64,000 nucleotides of DNA, from assembly GCF_024713975.1 (NCBI RefSeq), contig NC_091100.1, positions 25,557,501 through 25,621,500 on the forward strand, read 5' to 3'. This DNA is from Paralichthys olivaceus. Taxonomy: Eukaryota; Chordata; Actinopteri; Pleuronectiformes; Paralichthyidae. The notes under the pieces were generated by a model. The model saw only the letters and a list, made by a program, of their open reading frames with translations. It ran no database searches and was not told the DNA's origin. This document shows positions 12,587 to 45,005 of this stretch, piece by piece. A program made the translations under genes and the position numbers. How positions within the stretch are numbered: position 1 is the first letter of the stretch; every line of letters begins with the position of its first letter.

Positions 12587-15040
12587 GACAGCTGGAGTCA
12601 CACAGCAACAAGAAACACACAGGAAAGCATTAGTCCACCAGACAGCTGTGAGCGATGGAACATTAAGCACACCAAACCATTACTTGAACCTGGTGTCACA
12701 TTAGAGTTGCATTGCCAGAATATTAATGTGCAACATGTTCTTCAGGTACTAACCCCTCACTACTCTTTCAAAGCAGTCCAACCAGCAACATGCTTTAATA
12801 AAACTTCTCTGGATGATCAAAACAGAAACCTTGTGTCAGAGCAGCTTTTCTCTGTATTGTCACCTCTCTCAATATTTTTCATAGGTACATTACACATTCT
12901 TTTGGACAGAAAAGGGCAAAAGAACTACGATATTGTCATAACTGCTGTTATTAATGGCTAAATTCAGTTGTCATAAAACACAGTTACATCTATTTTTTCA
13001 AAAGTTAGGCCTGCACCATGAAAGAAAAAGAAGAGGGGGGCTTCACTTTAAACTCTTCCACTGGTGGACAGTTAGGGGCAGTAAAGCATTAAGAATGTAC
13101 AAGGAAAAGGAGCAGTAGGGAAGTGGGAAACTTGTAGTATGTGACTTTATACTGTAGTATCAATATACTTCATGAAGTGACAGTATGTAAATCTTATGGG
13201 AGCTCAGTAAGCAAAGACATGTGATGGGATAACAGCAGCTGCGATACTACTGACAGTGGTTATTACTACACCATTACATGAGTACTCAGTAATCATTCAA
13301 AGAGTATTCAGTGGTAAGGAGCACAAATAGGGATTAAGGACTACTCAGTAGTCATTACTACAATGTTACGTACATACCATGTTACAAACTCAAAAACTTA
13401 CAACATTATTTTGTGAGTTCTCAGTTGTCAAAACTACACAATTGAAATATTATTCAGTAGTTAATACTCGGTTGCTTGATTACATTACTAGATTATTACA
13501 TGAGTCATCTCACCTACATTTTTACATGCCAGAATGTCTGAGGTGTTACTTTAAATGGTTAACATTTATATAGCGACTTTCAAGTCTTGATGACCACTCA
13601 AAGAGAGTTACACTTTATTTAGTGTTTTATGAATAAAGAAATGCTTTCAACACCGGTTACAGCATTACTGTTGCACTTATAAAACGTGCCCATGATGTCA
13701 GCTTGTGAGCTGTAATGAAACCTGAAAAGAAGTGAGGGGACAGGAAGATGAGACCTAAGAGGGAGCAGTCTGAACTCACTCGACCTTAAAATGTGGCTGG
13801 AGCTATCAAGTGTCGTGCACTGACCTAAGCCATGTGCACCCACTTCACACACTGAAACGCTCAGGTTGAACCACAGATCAATGATCCCAGTGGTCGTCTC
13901 AGCTCTGAGAGCGTAAATATTTGAACACCTGAATCTGAATCGGTGAGTTTGTGTGTTTGTGTGTTTGTGTGTGCAGCTTTAGAAAGCAGTGACTCCTGTA
14001 GAAGGCACATGTTTGCACACAGGGAGTCGTGCTGACCAATGAAATAGCAGAATGCTCTCTCTCTCGCTCTCTCGCAGTGCTTATTCTGGTGAGTGTTGAC
14101 ATATTCTAAGGAGATTAACCCCTTGTTATACAGCAGATATATATACCCCACATGAGCCTCTTAAAGTGTAATTCCTATAAAATTAGGTAAATGTAGTACA
14201 TTAGAGTTGATGTTGGATTCCGACTGCCAGCGGTTGTGTGCTCTGCCAACAGTTTATAGTTATACGACAGTCATAAACCATAAATGGGAACTAATGTTAA
14301 CCGCTTTTCCCACCTGACTGCAAATAATTATTGTCATGGTAAACTTCACACAGATATTTGTCCTTATTAGCACATGGAACAAATCAAAATAAACTATAAC
14401 AAATGTTAAGGGTTAAGGGGATGTCGCACCATGTGAAGTCCTTTTTAGAATATGGGCAAAACATTTTTTGACTGATTGAAATGTGACTTTAAGCTCATCC
14501 AAATCACTTGTCAGAAGCTGAACGGTACAAATGCTACAGGCCACTGTCATCATTAACTCTCAACATGTGCAGGAGGATTGATTCAGTCCAGTTAATGTGT
14601 TCCAACAGTCCTAACAAAGTTAATCCTTAATGAAAGTGACTCACAACGCATAACAGCAACAAACTCATTCATTAGAGGGAGGAATTCCTCCAAACAGGCT
14701 CGAAGGGGGAGGCCTTGACATTTGTTTCCACGAAACAATCATTAATACACATGTAGGTGACTTACTAAAAGTTGTTCTGCTCCAGTGGATGATCAGTATT
14801 AGTTGGTGCCTCTGTTTCCCAACAGCAAAAGTTCAATTCTCCTTCAGACTTTGGTCTTTCTTTCTGTAATAATTTAAAGTAATATAATCTAATATAATAA
14901 AGTGTGATATCCTTCTCTCCAAGAGGCAGGTGCACATGTGCGCCCACAGTTACGCTCTCCCTCTGTGTGTACAGTTTGTCTAAATGGAGCTCAAGTCTCA
15001 CCCACCCTCTGTACCCGCCCCCACATGCACATGCACAAAC
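12587..15040. other. slc43a1 5' intron/flank with no recognised exon
   Basis: The acceptor immediately before the slc43a1 ATG implies at least one upstream non-coding exon. I could not place it. Apart from the SINE fragment at 13553-13616 and short CT runs near 14056-14076, nothing convincing is seen. Confidence 0.4.
13553..13616 (-). repeat. SINE tail fragment
   Basis: The text aacatttatatagcgacttt followed by gatgaccactcaaag matches the tail of the better-preserved SINE at 38868-39103. Only about 64 bases are present. It lies upstream of the slc43a1 start codon, in the 5' intron or flank. Confidence 0.55.
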
Positions 15041-15054
15041 ACACACACGGCTCT

Positions 15055-15211
15055 CTATAGTTGTAAGGACACTCATTGACATAGTGCATTCCCTAGCCCC
15101 TTACCTTAACCTTAACCACCACAACTAAATGCCTAACCTCAACCCTTACCCTAACCCTGGCCTTAAATTAATTCTAACCCCTAAAACCAAAATTGGCCCT
15201 CATAACTATAG
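15055..15211. mobile_element. Short TIR element inside a CA microsatellite
   Basis: Bounded by ctatagttgt on the left and a matching inverted end (ataactatag) on the right, with a core rich in CCTTAACC/CCCTAA-type text. Both sides are CA dinucleotide tracts. A second copy lies at 28964-29171. The telomere-like words are part of this element, not an interstitial telomere. Confidence 0.6.
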
Positions 15212-15304
15212 ATAGACACACACACACACAGCACAGACCTGATGCTGATGTGATTGGGTGGTGGTCACTGATGAGGTGATCCTCTTGAAAACCAGACACA
15301 TCTA

Positions 15305-15985
15305 CCTCAAGATGGCGCCGCGGACGGTTGCCTCGGTACTTCGCTCTTTGTACTTTCTACGTTTTTGTGTATTTGTTGTGTCTTTTGTGCCCCTTCTCTG
15401 GCCACATACTCCAAAGAAGAACTCATAAGATTTTCACAATCCTACTCTGCCATCATTCAGTCTGTTCTCTGCTCTTCAATCACTGTTTGGTTTGGATCGG
15501 CCACAAAACAGGAGAAGAACAGACTGCAACGGACAATAAGGTCTGCAGAGAAAATGATTGGTGTCAGCCTGCCCTCCATCCAGCACCTGTACCTGTCCAG
15601 AGTCAGGAAACGGGCAGGTAACATCTCTGCAGACCCATCACACCCTGGATACAAACTGTTTAAACTTCTCCCCTCTGGAAGGCGCTACAGAACACTGTAT
15701 GCTAAAACAGTTTTTTCCCTCACGCTGTCTCTGTGGCAAACAGCTAAAACCAGACTCAAATATCAATAACATCACCTGTAAAATATCTGTATATTTATAT
15801 TTATTATTTCATCCTTGCACTATGCACCATTGCACCAAACTATTTAGCTTTTTTACATGTACATAGCTTTTTTTTTTTGTCTTTTTTTTTTTTTAACTGT
15901 TTGTACTAAGAGAACCGGAGTCGAATTCCTCGTGTGTGTTCACATACCCTGCAATAAAAGTGATTCTGATTCTGATTCTGATTGA
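15305..15985 (+). mobile_element. Internally deleted non-LTR retrotransposon (L2/CR1-like)
   Basis: The segment begins aagatggcgccgcgg and opens a frame (MAPRTVASVL) with the phrase KEELIRF, as at the start of fish LINE ORFs. It then jumps to reverse-transcriptase C-terminal text: SVLCSSITVWFGSATK, RTIRSAEKMIGVSLPSIQ, HPGYKLFKLLPSGRRYR. The 3' end is caataaaagtgattctgatt with TTCTGA repeats, a typical tail. At about 680 bases it retains both ends but lacks most of the endonuclease and RT. The family name is from memory; the non-LTR class is clear. Confidence 0.75.
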
Positions 15986-16079
15986 AGAAATGACAGCTCA
16001 CTGTTAGCTTGGTCACTGGCCCCATCATGTACTCACGTCTGATGTAAATGGATGAAACCATGAACTCTTGCACACCTGA

Positions 16080-16165
16080 TATGCAAACAGCCAATCCTGT
16101 GGCAGCAGTGCGATGTATAAATTCTGGAAATGTATCAGGGGAAGGTCGAACATGTAATCCCAATC
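16080..16165 (+). repeat. Possible DNA-transposon fragment
   Basis: The text aacagccaatcctgtggcag followed by cagtgcgatgtataaa resembles the start of a fish DNA element recalled from memory. Too short to classify. Confidence 0.25.
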
Positions 16166-16189
16166 CCACATGATGACATCACATTAACA

Positions 16190-16972
16190 AGATGACCAAA
16201 ACCTCATTATCCCACCTGAGAAACAGAGCAAAGGTTCAGCCATTTATAAATCAGACGGCTGCTGAGAGGCTGATTCATGCCTTCATTTCTAGTCGACTGG
16301 ATTACTGTCATGTACATTTTACAGACCTCCCAAAGAAAACAACAGAGAGACTCCAGCTCATCCAGAACTCTGCAGCTCGGCTGGTAACCAGAACCAAGAG
16401 GAGAGAACACATGAGTCCAGTTCTAGCTGCTCTGCACTGGTCACCTGTTACTCACAGGGTGGACTTTAACGTTCTCCTCCTTACATACAAGGCTCTGCAT
16501 GGTCGAGGATCCAGTTACACAGCTGACTCTAGTTAACTGTGTTCCTCTAGAACACTGAGATCATCTGCAGCAAATCTATTAGAGGTTCCCAACAACCATC
16601 AGAGATGCAGTTCTTGTAAACTACGCTCCAAAGGTGTGGTAGAAACTGTGGCAGAGAAGCTAGTTCAGTTAAGGTCTTTAAAATAAAACTTAAACATTTC
16701 TCTTTACTTCAGCTAGATCTTGGAATTGCCTACACTCCTGGGCTTGTACTATTATATCACTTTCTTTCAATACTATTTTATACATTTTTCCTTTTATTTT
16801 AAATGTCATTTTAATTTGATTTGTTCTTATGTTACTTAAAATCAGTTTTCTTATATGAATTACATTTGAACATGTTTTTATTTTATGAACATGTTTTAAC
16901 TTGTATCTATATTGTATGTAAAGCACTTTGAGCTGCATTTCTTGAATGAAAGGTGCTATATTATAATTGTCA
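16190..16972 (+). mobile_element. LINE reverse-transcriptase 3' fragment
   Basis: Translated plus-strand text includes HLRNRAKVQPF, AFISSRLDYCHVHF, LPKKTTERLQLIQNSAARLV and HMSPVLAALHWSPV, the C-terminal RT region of L2/Rex-type LINEs. A stop interrupts the frame near 16534, and RT-like text continues as SSRTLRSSAANLLEVP. The 3' tail (agcactttgagctgcatttc, aaggtgctatatta) marks the element end. A 5'-truncated dead copy. Confidence 0.8.
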
Positions 16973-16974
16973 GA

Positions 16975-19900
16975 GGGTTATCACAAGATGAAGTGTGATC
17001 CTGTAAACTTTGATGCAGTGCTGTAGATGACGCAATATACAGTCTATAATGTAGTTCACATGAGTTCAACCTTTCCATCTACAGCAGTACTATTAATCCA
17101 AAAAGATCAGATAGAACAGTCAAACATTATACCGCACTATTAGAACTTTTACTTTTCATAGTACAATTTGCTGATAATATATACTTTCACTTAAGTAATG
17201 TGTTGAATGCTGGTCTCCTACTTGAAGTGGAGTTTTTTCAAAGTTTGGAATTAGTACTTTTACTTAACTAAACGATCTTAATACTTCCTTCACCACTGCC
17301 AGTTATGACTGACAGAACAATTGGCTGTGTATTGTCAGATACTGCAACCACAAACATTTACATCACTAAAAGCTATAAGACAGTATGAACAGTACATAAG
17401 ATACACAGGAACACGCCCTCTAAATGCATGTGATTAAAGAATGCCCTTATTTATAATCAACTAGCAGCTTCTAACTGATTTTATTAGGGAACCTATTGTG
17501 GTACATGTTTCATGGGCCAAACATTTACAACACACTATTTCTTAACAATTATTATTTATTGTTTTCATTCCATAACAGCATTTCCCAAGACAACAAACCT
17601 TTCAACAGTAACAGGGACAACCTTCAACATGAACAAAAAAAAGAAGTGCTCCCTCGTTCAGCTTCAGGGTTAATGTTGGATAGTTGGTGATGAGAAGGCA
17701 GAGAGGAAGATATGGAATCAAGGTGGAAATAAAGAAAAGAGAAGTATATTTGAAAGCTGTTTCTCTAATAACTGTCTCGATCTCTCTTCAATTCAACCTT
17801 TATTTCAGCAGGCAAGTCAGTCAAGAACAACCTTTCATTTGCAGTTGAAGCAGTCTGGAGTCTGAACTCTGCTTCAAAAACTCTCCGTTCAACTCATGCT
17901 ACTTCTAAAGACAGGGGTGAAATCATCATCATCATCATCATCACATCGTTTTCATCAATGTCAACAACAAGTGCAATCAAACTTAGTACCCTGGAGATTT
18001 GTCAGAGCTGGACTATCACGGTATAATACACCTGCAGAAAAAGATATTCCTAAATAATAAAAGTAGAAAATAAATATTAATTGGATCTATGTGTTTTTCT
18101 GCCTTGATATCAAAAAGAAATATTTACTGCAACAAATGCACGTTGCAGTTTTTATGGTATTGCAAGAGAATAATTTTAGACAAGAAATTGAGAAACAAAC
18201 AAGCAAGGAAACAAGAAAGACGCAGACCTGTGGTCAGCAAAACGTGAAAAGGTCTTTTATGGTTTTCGGTAATTAAAATAGTCGTAGTTACCGAAGCAAA
18301 GTTTCAATCAAAAGAAAAATAAACTGTAAAAGAAAAGAGTCTGTTTCAAAGAAACGCTTTTCTATTTTCAAGAAACTGGTTATGTTTTTATTAAATGTTA
18401 TCAACAAGAGCCTATGATTTACACTCTTAGGGAAAAAAAAAAGTTATTATTTTACAGAATACTGCAATATACTGTATTGAGAAAAAAGTCTAACTTTTGC
18501 AAGAATAATGTCTCAATTTTAAATATAGCTTTTATCTATTTTTTGCAAAAAGAACAAAAAATGTTATTGGAATTTCTTAACAAAATGCTGTAATGTTAGG
18601 AGCAAAGTCATAAATGTGAAAAAAGATGGTGGTACAAAATAATCACACCAGTAGAAGAAAACACACTGAGAGAGTTATGCTGTCATTTTGAAGAAAAGCA
18701 TAATTTTACAATGGAGTCAAAGTTTTACAAGAAAAGTCATAATATTACATGACTGAAGTTGAAACAAAAGAATAATAGTACAGGACAAAGATAATAAAAT
18801 TAATTAATAATGCTCTGCTAGTTTCCTGCTAACTGAGCTCAGTGTGTCAAGCAACTGACAAACACATAAGTGGCATAATTACAGCTATACTGTACATATT
18901 AGAGCATAACTAGTAGTTGTACATAGTGCGACTTTATTCTCATAATATCATGACTTGTTCATTATAAAATTTGACTTCTTAACTTAGAATATTGTGACTT
19001 TACACTTTATACAAATCACAGATATTTTTGCTTAAAGTAGCCCCGAAAAAATCCCTTCAATGGCAAACAGAGTGAGATGTCACAACGACATCACTGGAGA
19101 AAATGGCAGACACAAAAGAAAAACACACTCACTCTGCTTCAGGCTCTGTGTCACTGGGAATCTGAGTGTTACAGTTTGCAGTGCATCCTGTCCAGCACAC
19201 TAACAAAGAGGCAGTGTCTGTGGTTAAGAGGCAAGGGGAGAAAAGTAGTAAAGAAATCAAAAAGTTGCAGGGTACTGAGTGGGGACTGGAGTAGTGAGAG
19301 TATATTCAATGCCCTAACATAAAGAACCATATTATTCCATTTAGCTTACACATTATATGTAGCAGTCAGTTCCTTTACACTGACTGTACCTAGAAGTACA
19401 CAACGACATATACTGTGTCTAATCATGAATATAAATAACACCATCAACACTTCTTAACTACTTAAATCAAACAGGCTCATGTCAATGATCCTGGTGTGAA
19501 GGCTTGAATCCAGCTTCAGTCTGTGAAGCCTCAGGGTGTCCGGTCACGTCAAGTAACATTTAAGACTTAAGAGCTTTTCAGTATCAGAGACAATCAAGTC
19601 AGTGGAGGATATTGAACTTCAGAGTAAAGTTCTAAAGGACTAGGCTGTAAGGTTTTAGATGGGATGGTGACGTGTACTGCTGAAATCAATACAGACTTAT
19701 AAGTGTGAATCCCTTTTAGATTTGATGTATCATCTTCAGAATCAGTCACAGAGTCAGTGGCTCATCTTCCTCTCCACTGTAACATATTAAAAGTGTGTAA
19801 CGTAACGTGCACTGACATGCATCCTGCTAACAGTCTTCCCTCAGAGGTTAAGAGCATGTTTTAGTCTCATTTACTGTGTAGAGGTGACTGAATATTTTAC

Positions 19901-22290
19901 ATTGCAGTAGTATTAGAATGGCCAGCTGGGGGCTCTACTGTACATCTGCCTTCATCACCTGTTGCTGACCACATCTTATTACTGGTGAATTACAGTGTGT
20001 CTGTAAAGCTGGTGTGTGTATACACTTGAGACTGTGGACGACTCAGTGCTTCTGCCTGCCATCTATCTAATCCGATCCACTCACTTTTCAACTTTTCATG
20101 TGAAAGGTGCTATGTGCAGCATTAAAACCATCATGAAGCCATGAACATGTTGTTTGGTTCAGAGGAAATAAACAATTCCAAATGATTCTTCTCATCTTTG
20201 CTCTTGCCTTTCATTTAGAATAACCGGTTACATTTACCTCTTAAGAGGTCTCTAGTATCAGCTCTTGAAGTCAAATTTAGCCTTGTCATAACATATATTT
20301 TCTCGAAGTGAAATCTTACACATCACAAAATTAAAACGTATTATGAAATATTTACACCTATGAATTGCCAGGTGGAACATCTGCCTAGGTAACTGAGCTC
20401 ACCAAGCAACCTGACAAAATTTGCTTGCTAATAAAAGACCTATTTCGACGAGGTAAAGGGATTAGGTCGACAAATCAGATTCTACACTTAACAAAACACT
20501 AAATGTATTTTAAATTAATATGTAAATTGAGACGACTTAAAAAGTAGATTTCACAGATCTCAACATTATGCGAATATATGCTAAAATATAGCAAGTGACG
20601 CTACAATGACTTTCTGATGCTTCTCAGCAACACATTACTTAAGCCTCTGCTAGTTAAAACAAATCTCATATTTTTACAGTTAACATATAACAACAGTGCT
20701 AGTTACAAGCACTGCTGTTGTAATGTATAGCAAGTAGTTTCCAATGACGGTAGATAAAGAGGGACAACATCACAGCTTGCAAATGTGAAGACAAAACATC
20801 ACCATCGCCTCCTTGTGGCTGGCTGCAGTATAAGTCATAAAAGCACAAGTCAAATTAATTTCAAGCATTCATTTATGGCGATGCCCATCTCCAACATATT
20901 CATTTCTGTACAGCGGGGACAGTGTTGCCAGATGTACGATGATTCTTGTATTTGTGTGATAATGTTGCCCACTGCACAATCAATCAATAATGCATCATGG
21001 ACGATAATCATTCATCATCATTTTGTGACACTATTGCCAGTTGAAATCTGGATAGTAAATATGAATCACTTCTTTGTTTACGCATTCCTTCCCTCTTTCC
21101 TGCAAATCATGAATGTCGTGCTGTTGAACGTGGATATGGACCCCCACATCTTAATTTACGCATCTCTTCTCACATGATGTCTTTTCAGCCAATCATTCTG
21201 GTGATGATGAATGTCACCGTCATGTCCTGACGGGGTGACTCGCATTTCGCACTTTATTACAAGTCCTTCCTGTGTCATGTTTCAAAATAAGAGCCTTGTG
21301 CCTTGAAAAGGATCGATTCAGCAATCTTGACATAGCTTCGAATTATCGGTATTGAGCGTCCCATCCCAACTCTGGTCCCGTACGATAATTGTCCTCAAAA
21401 TATGATAACTTTAGACTTCTGCGTAGGATACTTCAACATTTCCTATTTGGCAACGCTGAGTGGGGAGGAAGTGGAGATGTGTCTTCTATCTTTATATACA
21501 GCCATTGGTTGTTACTAAGAAATTAGTTGTCATCCACCTACCACATCCAGGTCTCTAAACACAAGTCAAATTAAACTATGTGTTTCAAATCAAACTCCTT
21601 GGAAGACAATATGCAACAAAAAAGTCAAAAAAGTTGATTAACTGATGATCTACATCAAATTTTACACTGTGTGTCCCTGCGTCCATTTATGGCGGGAAGT
21701 CTATGCTGACTTTAAGGCAGACAGACAGATGTCAGGTTTTGTTTCAAACAAACAAACTAACATGCTAACTTGCTAATTTCTATCCCACATTCTTTAGAAT
21801 CTTAAGAGTGTGGAAATTAGTAGATTAGTATGCTATGCTAACATAAAAGTACAACTGAGGTACCATGGTTTTTTAGTAGAGGTATTCAGTCCCAGAGACA
21901 ATTAACTCTGAACCCAAGGCTGATTTGGACCAACTGACCAACATGTGTATGCCTAAGTCAGGAAAATGGGGAGCAGGTGTAAGCACAGTCAGAGTAAATG
22001 TGATCACAAGATTGAGAGAGACAATTAGCTACACATAGCACATATTCATAGCAGGTGATGGTCTGACACTGCCTTGCACTTTCTTTTTCTGATTGTCTTC
22101 TGGCTAAAAACACTTCTTACCTTAATTAATCTCAAATAGGTTTCATGTCTTTTTCTCTTCCACTTTGCCTAACCCTTTCACATCACCACAATTTTGCCCA
22201 ATAATCCTTATTTAGCTTTTCTTTTTCCTTTTTCAGCCTCCTGTCTTTCACTGCCTCCCCCACCACAGTCCACCTGTCATCTCTTTCTCA
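16975..22290. other. Intergenic region downstream of atp2a3
   Basis: AT-rich DNA with no convincing exon. On the minus strand, an AATAAA at 21258-21253, about 1.04 kb past the atp2a3 stop, is a candidate polyadenylation signal, so the right part may be atp2a3 3' UTR. A short (CAT)n run lies near 17925-17943. The 20800-21530 stretch shares short phrases (ggctggctgcagtat, ctatctttatatacag) with the TIR element at 30338-30725. Confidence 0.4.
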
Positions 22291-22292
22291 CA

Positions 22293-41592
<19,300 letters not shown>

Positions 41593-41740
41593 TCAAGGCA
41601 CCATCAACAAAAACATTCTTCGATACAAAAAATTGCACAGACGTCAAGTTCAGACTCAGTGAAACTGCGGTAAAATGGCCTCAATTATATTTTGGGCTAA
41701 AAGTGCAGACAGCAACTATTTTGTTGCTATGTTCAATCCG

Positions 41741-41950
41741 AATCAATTCAATTTCTTTAGTGTAGTGCCAAATAACAAAACGCTGAACATAATCTCAAGG
41801 CACTTTACATAGTAAGCTTGAGACATTACTTTATTACAGAGAAACCTGACAGTTCCCACAACCAGCAAAGACTTGACAATGACTATGGAGAGAAAACTCC
41901 TTTTCAACAGGAAGGAACCTCTGGGTGGACATTTGCCTGAACTGGTTTGG
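41741..41950 (-). mobile_element. L2-type LINE 3' end, solo fragment
   Basis: The text caattcaatttctttagtg, ctcaaggcactttacata, cagttcccacaaccagc, aacaggaaggaacctc parallels the 3' end of the larger LINE at 52827-55490. Only the 3' UTR part is present. Lies between the putative atp2a3 exon 1 and its first coding exon. Confidence 0.6.
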
Positions 41951-42928
41951 TTTGTTTGTATGCAAAACCTTTTTCGATTGTGCTGTTTTCATGACTTTCA
42001 TTAACGTATTTATGAAAATATGGATTTCCTAGTCATCCAAGTTGTCATATCTCGGATGGAGCACACTGACTGGGACCAATATGGTTTTCAATAAAAGGCA
42101 GTATTTCAGTATTATTAACGTTTGAAAGGTAACAAGCTAATTACACACACCCACATTACTATTTAGCTGGGGATCTGATATAGCACTGTATAACCAAGCA
42201 ACCAAGCATCCCCAAGAGACATGACTTACTATCCACAGGGTGTGAGCTGGCTCTGAAAAAACATCTCTGTGTGTTTCATGTTGTGCTTCTCCGCTTGGCC
42301 CGTAACTCCATTAAAGAATCAGACAATTTCACGCCCTTCTCCACAATGACAGGTCTCTCTAAAAGAACCTTAGGCCTCATACAAACAACAAGATGCTACA
42401 TAATGCAAAAGGATGGAAGCTCCCTCTGTGGCCGAGCAGCCTGGGATGGATAAATACAACTTATTATACATTGATTCCTCACTATATGAGGTCATATGAG
42501 GGAGGCCTGTGTTCAGACTCGCCCTGAACTCAATGATGCCGGGGCATCTGCAAAACACAAGTGCTGACCAGCCGCAGCACTCCACACAGTGTTTTAATGA
42601 TGGCCATATGCTCCATGTTATTAAACCTAAGATCTCTCAGTTCTTCCATATCATTCAATAGCCTCGCCTGAAGCCGGGGACACAGAGATGACAGCGGCGG
42701 ACACTCAGAGACATGTTGCTCAGGACCGATGAGCTGGACATTACATATGGCTGCTCGTGTCCAGGAACACGGCGAGCCGCATGTCAAACGACAGGTGAAA
42801 AATAATAACGGGATACAGCCGTAAGCTAGCAGTTAGCTGGTGGGCTACGTGCTGTCTCAGTAGGGGACTAGCTAGCAGCTAGCGTTATGTTATAGTGTTA
42901 ATCCTCCGGAGATAAACAGGTTGCTTAC

Positions 42929-43030
42929 CGGTGGGTTAGCCCGTGTGTCGTCGGTCCACTATATGTTCTCCCGTCAGGACGAATCACAGCGACATGCGTC
43001 TGGAGGAGCCTGACTCGCAGCAATCACAAG
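42929..43030 (-). other. atp2a3: Putative non-coding first exon of atp2a3
   Basis: On the minus strand, cccaccg is followed by gtaagcaac, a good donor; intron would start at 42928. The first coding exon is preceded by a strong acceptor (ttctccctccatag) ending 2 bases before the ATG. The surrounding 42650-43020 is relatively rich in CpG compared with the rest of the window. The 5' boundary is a guess. Confidence 0.4.
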
Positions 43031-43639
43031 AAAATGATGGAAAATATAGTAGTCTGATACTCTTTTTTTTTCTTTTTTTTTTTTACAGGAGTTACACAAT
43101 GACATGCAAGTGAAAAATCACCAGGGCGACATTTCCACTGAAACACTAGGATTTCAGAGAGACACACAAAAAAAATGTGTGGTAAGAGGAAAATAAAAAT
43201 GAAGGCTGTCTGAAGGCAAATGTTTCTGTCGGAGACTAGTTCATCCACACTGGTTCATCCTCCTCCTGCTGTAGGAGTGACTGAGGGTCAGCGATACAGG
43301 ATACTGCACCCAGTCACGTCAAGTTACACCAAAACTAAACGCGTACACTTCCGCTCCTAAAATAAAGACCGCTTCTTAAGAAACGCTACAGCCATGAGAG
43401 CATTAACATTTACTATATCTTGACTTTCAAAGATGTTTGTGGAAGATTGCTTAAGTAATGAATAACCAACAGGTAACTGTCAGCGGTATTAGTTTGACAG
43501 ATGTAGGCTTTTATTTTGAAAAAGATCTCTCTTGTGGTGTGATCGTGGTGAGTCCGTCTACCTTGACACGCCTGTTCCGTATTGAACACGATTAACAGTA
43601 TCTGCCACAGGAAAACCCTACGGAGCTGAGAATGATCCA

Positions 43640-43830
43640 ATGAGCGGCCCAGGACTCCGACTGACGCAAGGCATTGACGAATCAGCGCGTAGGAGTCACT
43701 AAAGTCCCACCCGCTAGGAGGTTTACTCCACAACGCCCCGCCTCCCACACCGAGCTCTTGCTCAATCAGCGCGAGGTGCGTCTGCTGCTGCTCAACTGAG
43801 CGAGATGCGAGCCAATCGGCGATGAGCTAA
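43640..43830. promoter_or_regulatory. GC-box and CCAAT-containing promoter-like segment
   Basis: A locally GC-rich stretch with a Sp1-type box (ccccgcctcc near 43735), a CCAAT box (agccaatcgg near 43812) and several aatcagcgcg words. It lies about 600-900 bases upstream of the putative atp2a3 exon 1. It may be a distal part of the atp2a3 promoter or serve an unannotated transcript. Confidence 0.3.
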
Positions 43831-44199
43831 GGATGACAGACGAAAATGCAAACCAATTGAACGAAGCTGGAGGCGGGCTCATACGTTCTAATACAAGCAT
43901 ATTGTTGTCCAGTCAGTTAATTCATCACTGTCATCATAAACCTGCAGATTTCTGTCCCCGGCTCAGCTGGGTGTCTGAGCAGCCACGGAAGTGCAGTGGC
44001 AACTGTTCAGTTTTCTGGTGTCATGATGTTCATAGAATTCATTACTCAAAACTTGTCCAATGACATATTAAATAAGATTATCTGTCTGAGTTGCAATTCT
44101 TCATATCTTTGTTAAAATAATATGTGCACCCAACACAATACGTGAATTTATACTGCACTTCGCATAAGTAATAACGAGGAAAATATACAAAAAGACCAC

Positions 44200-44573
44200 T
44201 TAAAGGTTCAGTGTGTAGAATTTAGTGACCTCTAGAGGTGAAGTTGCATGTTGCAGCTGGATACTCCTCATTTCACCCTCCCCTTCCCAACATGAAACAA
44301 AACATATGGTGAACTTCAGTTGTCATGAAAACTCAAAAGATTGTAGTTTGTCCAGTGTGGAGGACAATAAAAAACATAGCGACCTCCACAGAGAGAACCC
44401 CCTCCATGTTAGTATAGAGTATTTAAATATAAAGAGCTAATTCTATGGTAGAGAAAACTACAATTCATACAATTTAGATGAAACCCACCACGGAAAACAT
44501 CACAGGGATTATTTTACCTTCCATTTCTGCCAATAGATCTGCTTCACCTAAATCTTACACACTGAACCTTTAA
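44200..44573. mobile_element. TTAA-bounded ~374-bp MITE, copy 2
   Basis: Starts ttaaaggttcagtgtgtaga and ends cttacacactgaacctttaa; same length as the copy at 33411-33784. Located between the atp2a3 upstream flank and the pold4 3' end. Confidence 0.85.
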
Positions 44574-44999
44574 CACTCTCACACACACACATATATCGCA
44601 ATAGAAATTATGAAAATGTTCTTCATTTTCTGATATAAAGGGGATACCCACAAATTAAGAAAGTGCAGAAAATAATCCAAGTCTTCATTGCCATAGCTTC
44701 AATGCTAACCCAGACCTTTCAGGAATACTTTGTGAGCTGAAGTCTTTCCATCGTTTGCTTGTGTCAGTATCACTGTGAACAAACCCACTCACTCGTTCTC
44801 TCCCTCATGCATCTGGAGAAGTTGAGCGTAAAGACTGTGTGAGTGGGTCAGTTATAAAAAAAGAGTGAATAAAATGTATGTCAGTGTGCAGACCACGAGC
44901 CATCTATAATAAGGGAGCAAAAATACTTTCTCACTACTGTTCCCTGTCAGTAGTGAGCTAACATTACAAGACAGAACAAGACAGTGTTTTGGTAGATTT

Positions 45000-45005
45000 T
45001 TTATT
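45000..45005 (-). terminator. pold4: Candidate pold4 polyadenylation signal
   Basis: Minus-strand AATAAA about 275 bases past the pold4 stop codon. Cleavage would fall near 44975-44990. Confidence 0.5.

Noticed and set aside
15120..15180. Interstitial telomeric repeat (CCCTAA-like words)
   Set aside because: The words are irregular and recur in the same order in the TIR element at 28964-29171.
15365..15769. 134-aa open frame as a possible host gene
   Set aside because: The translation matches LINE reverse-transcriptase C-terminal text and ends in a LINE tail.
20785..21177. 130-aa plus-strand open frame in the region downstream of atp2a3
   Set aside because: No recognisable family, no splice context and low-complexity-free but unremarkable composition; it overlaps text resembling a TIR element. 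Treated as a chance frame.
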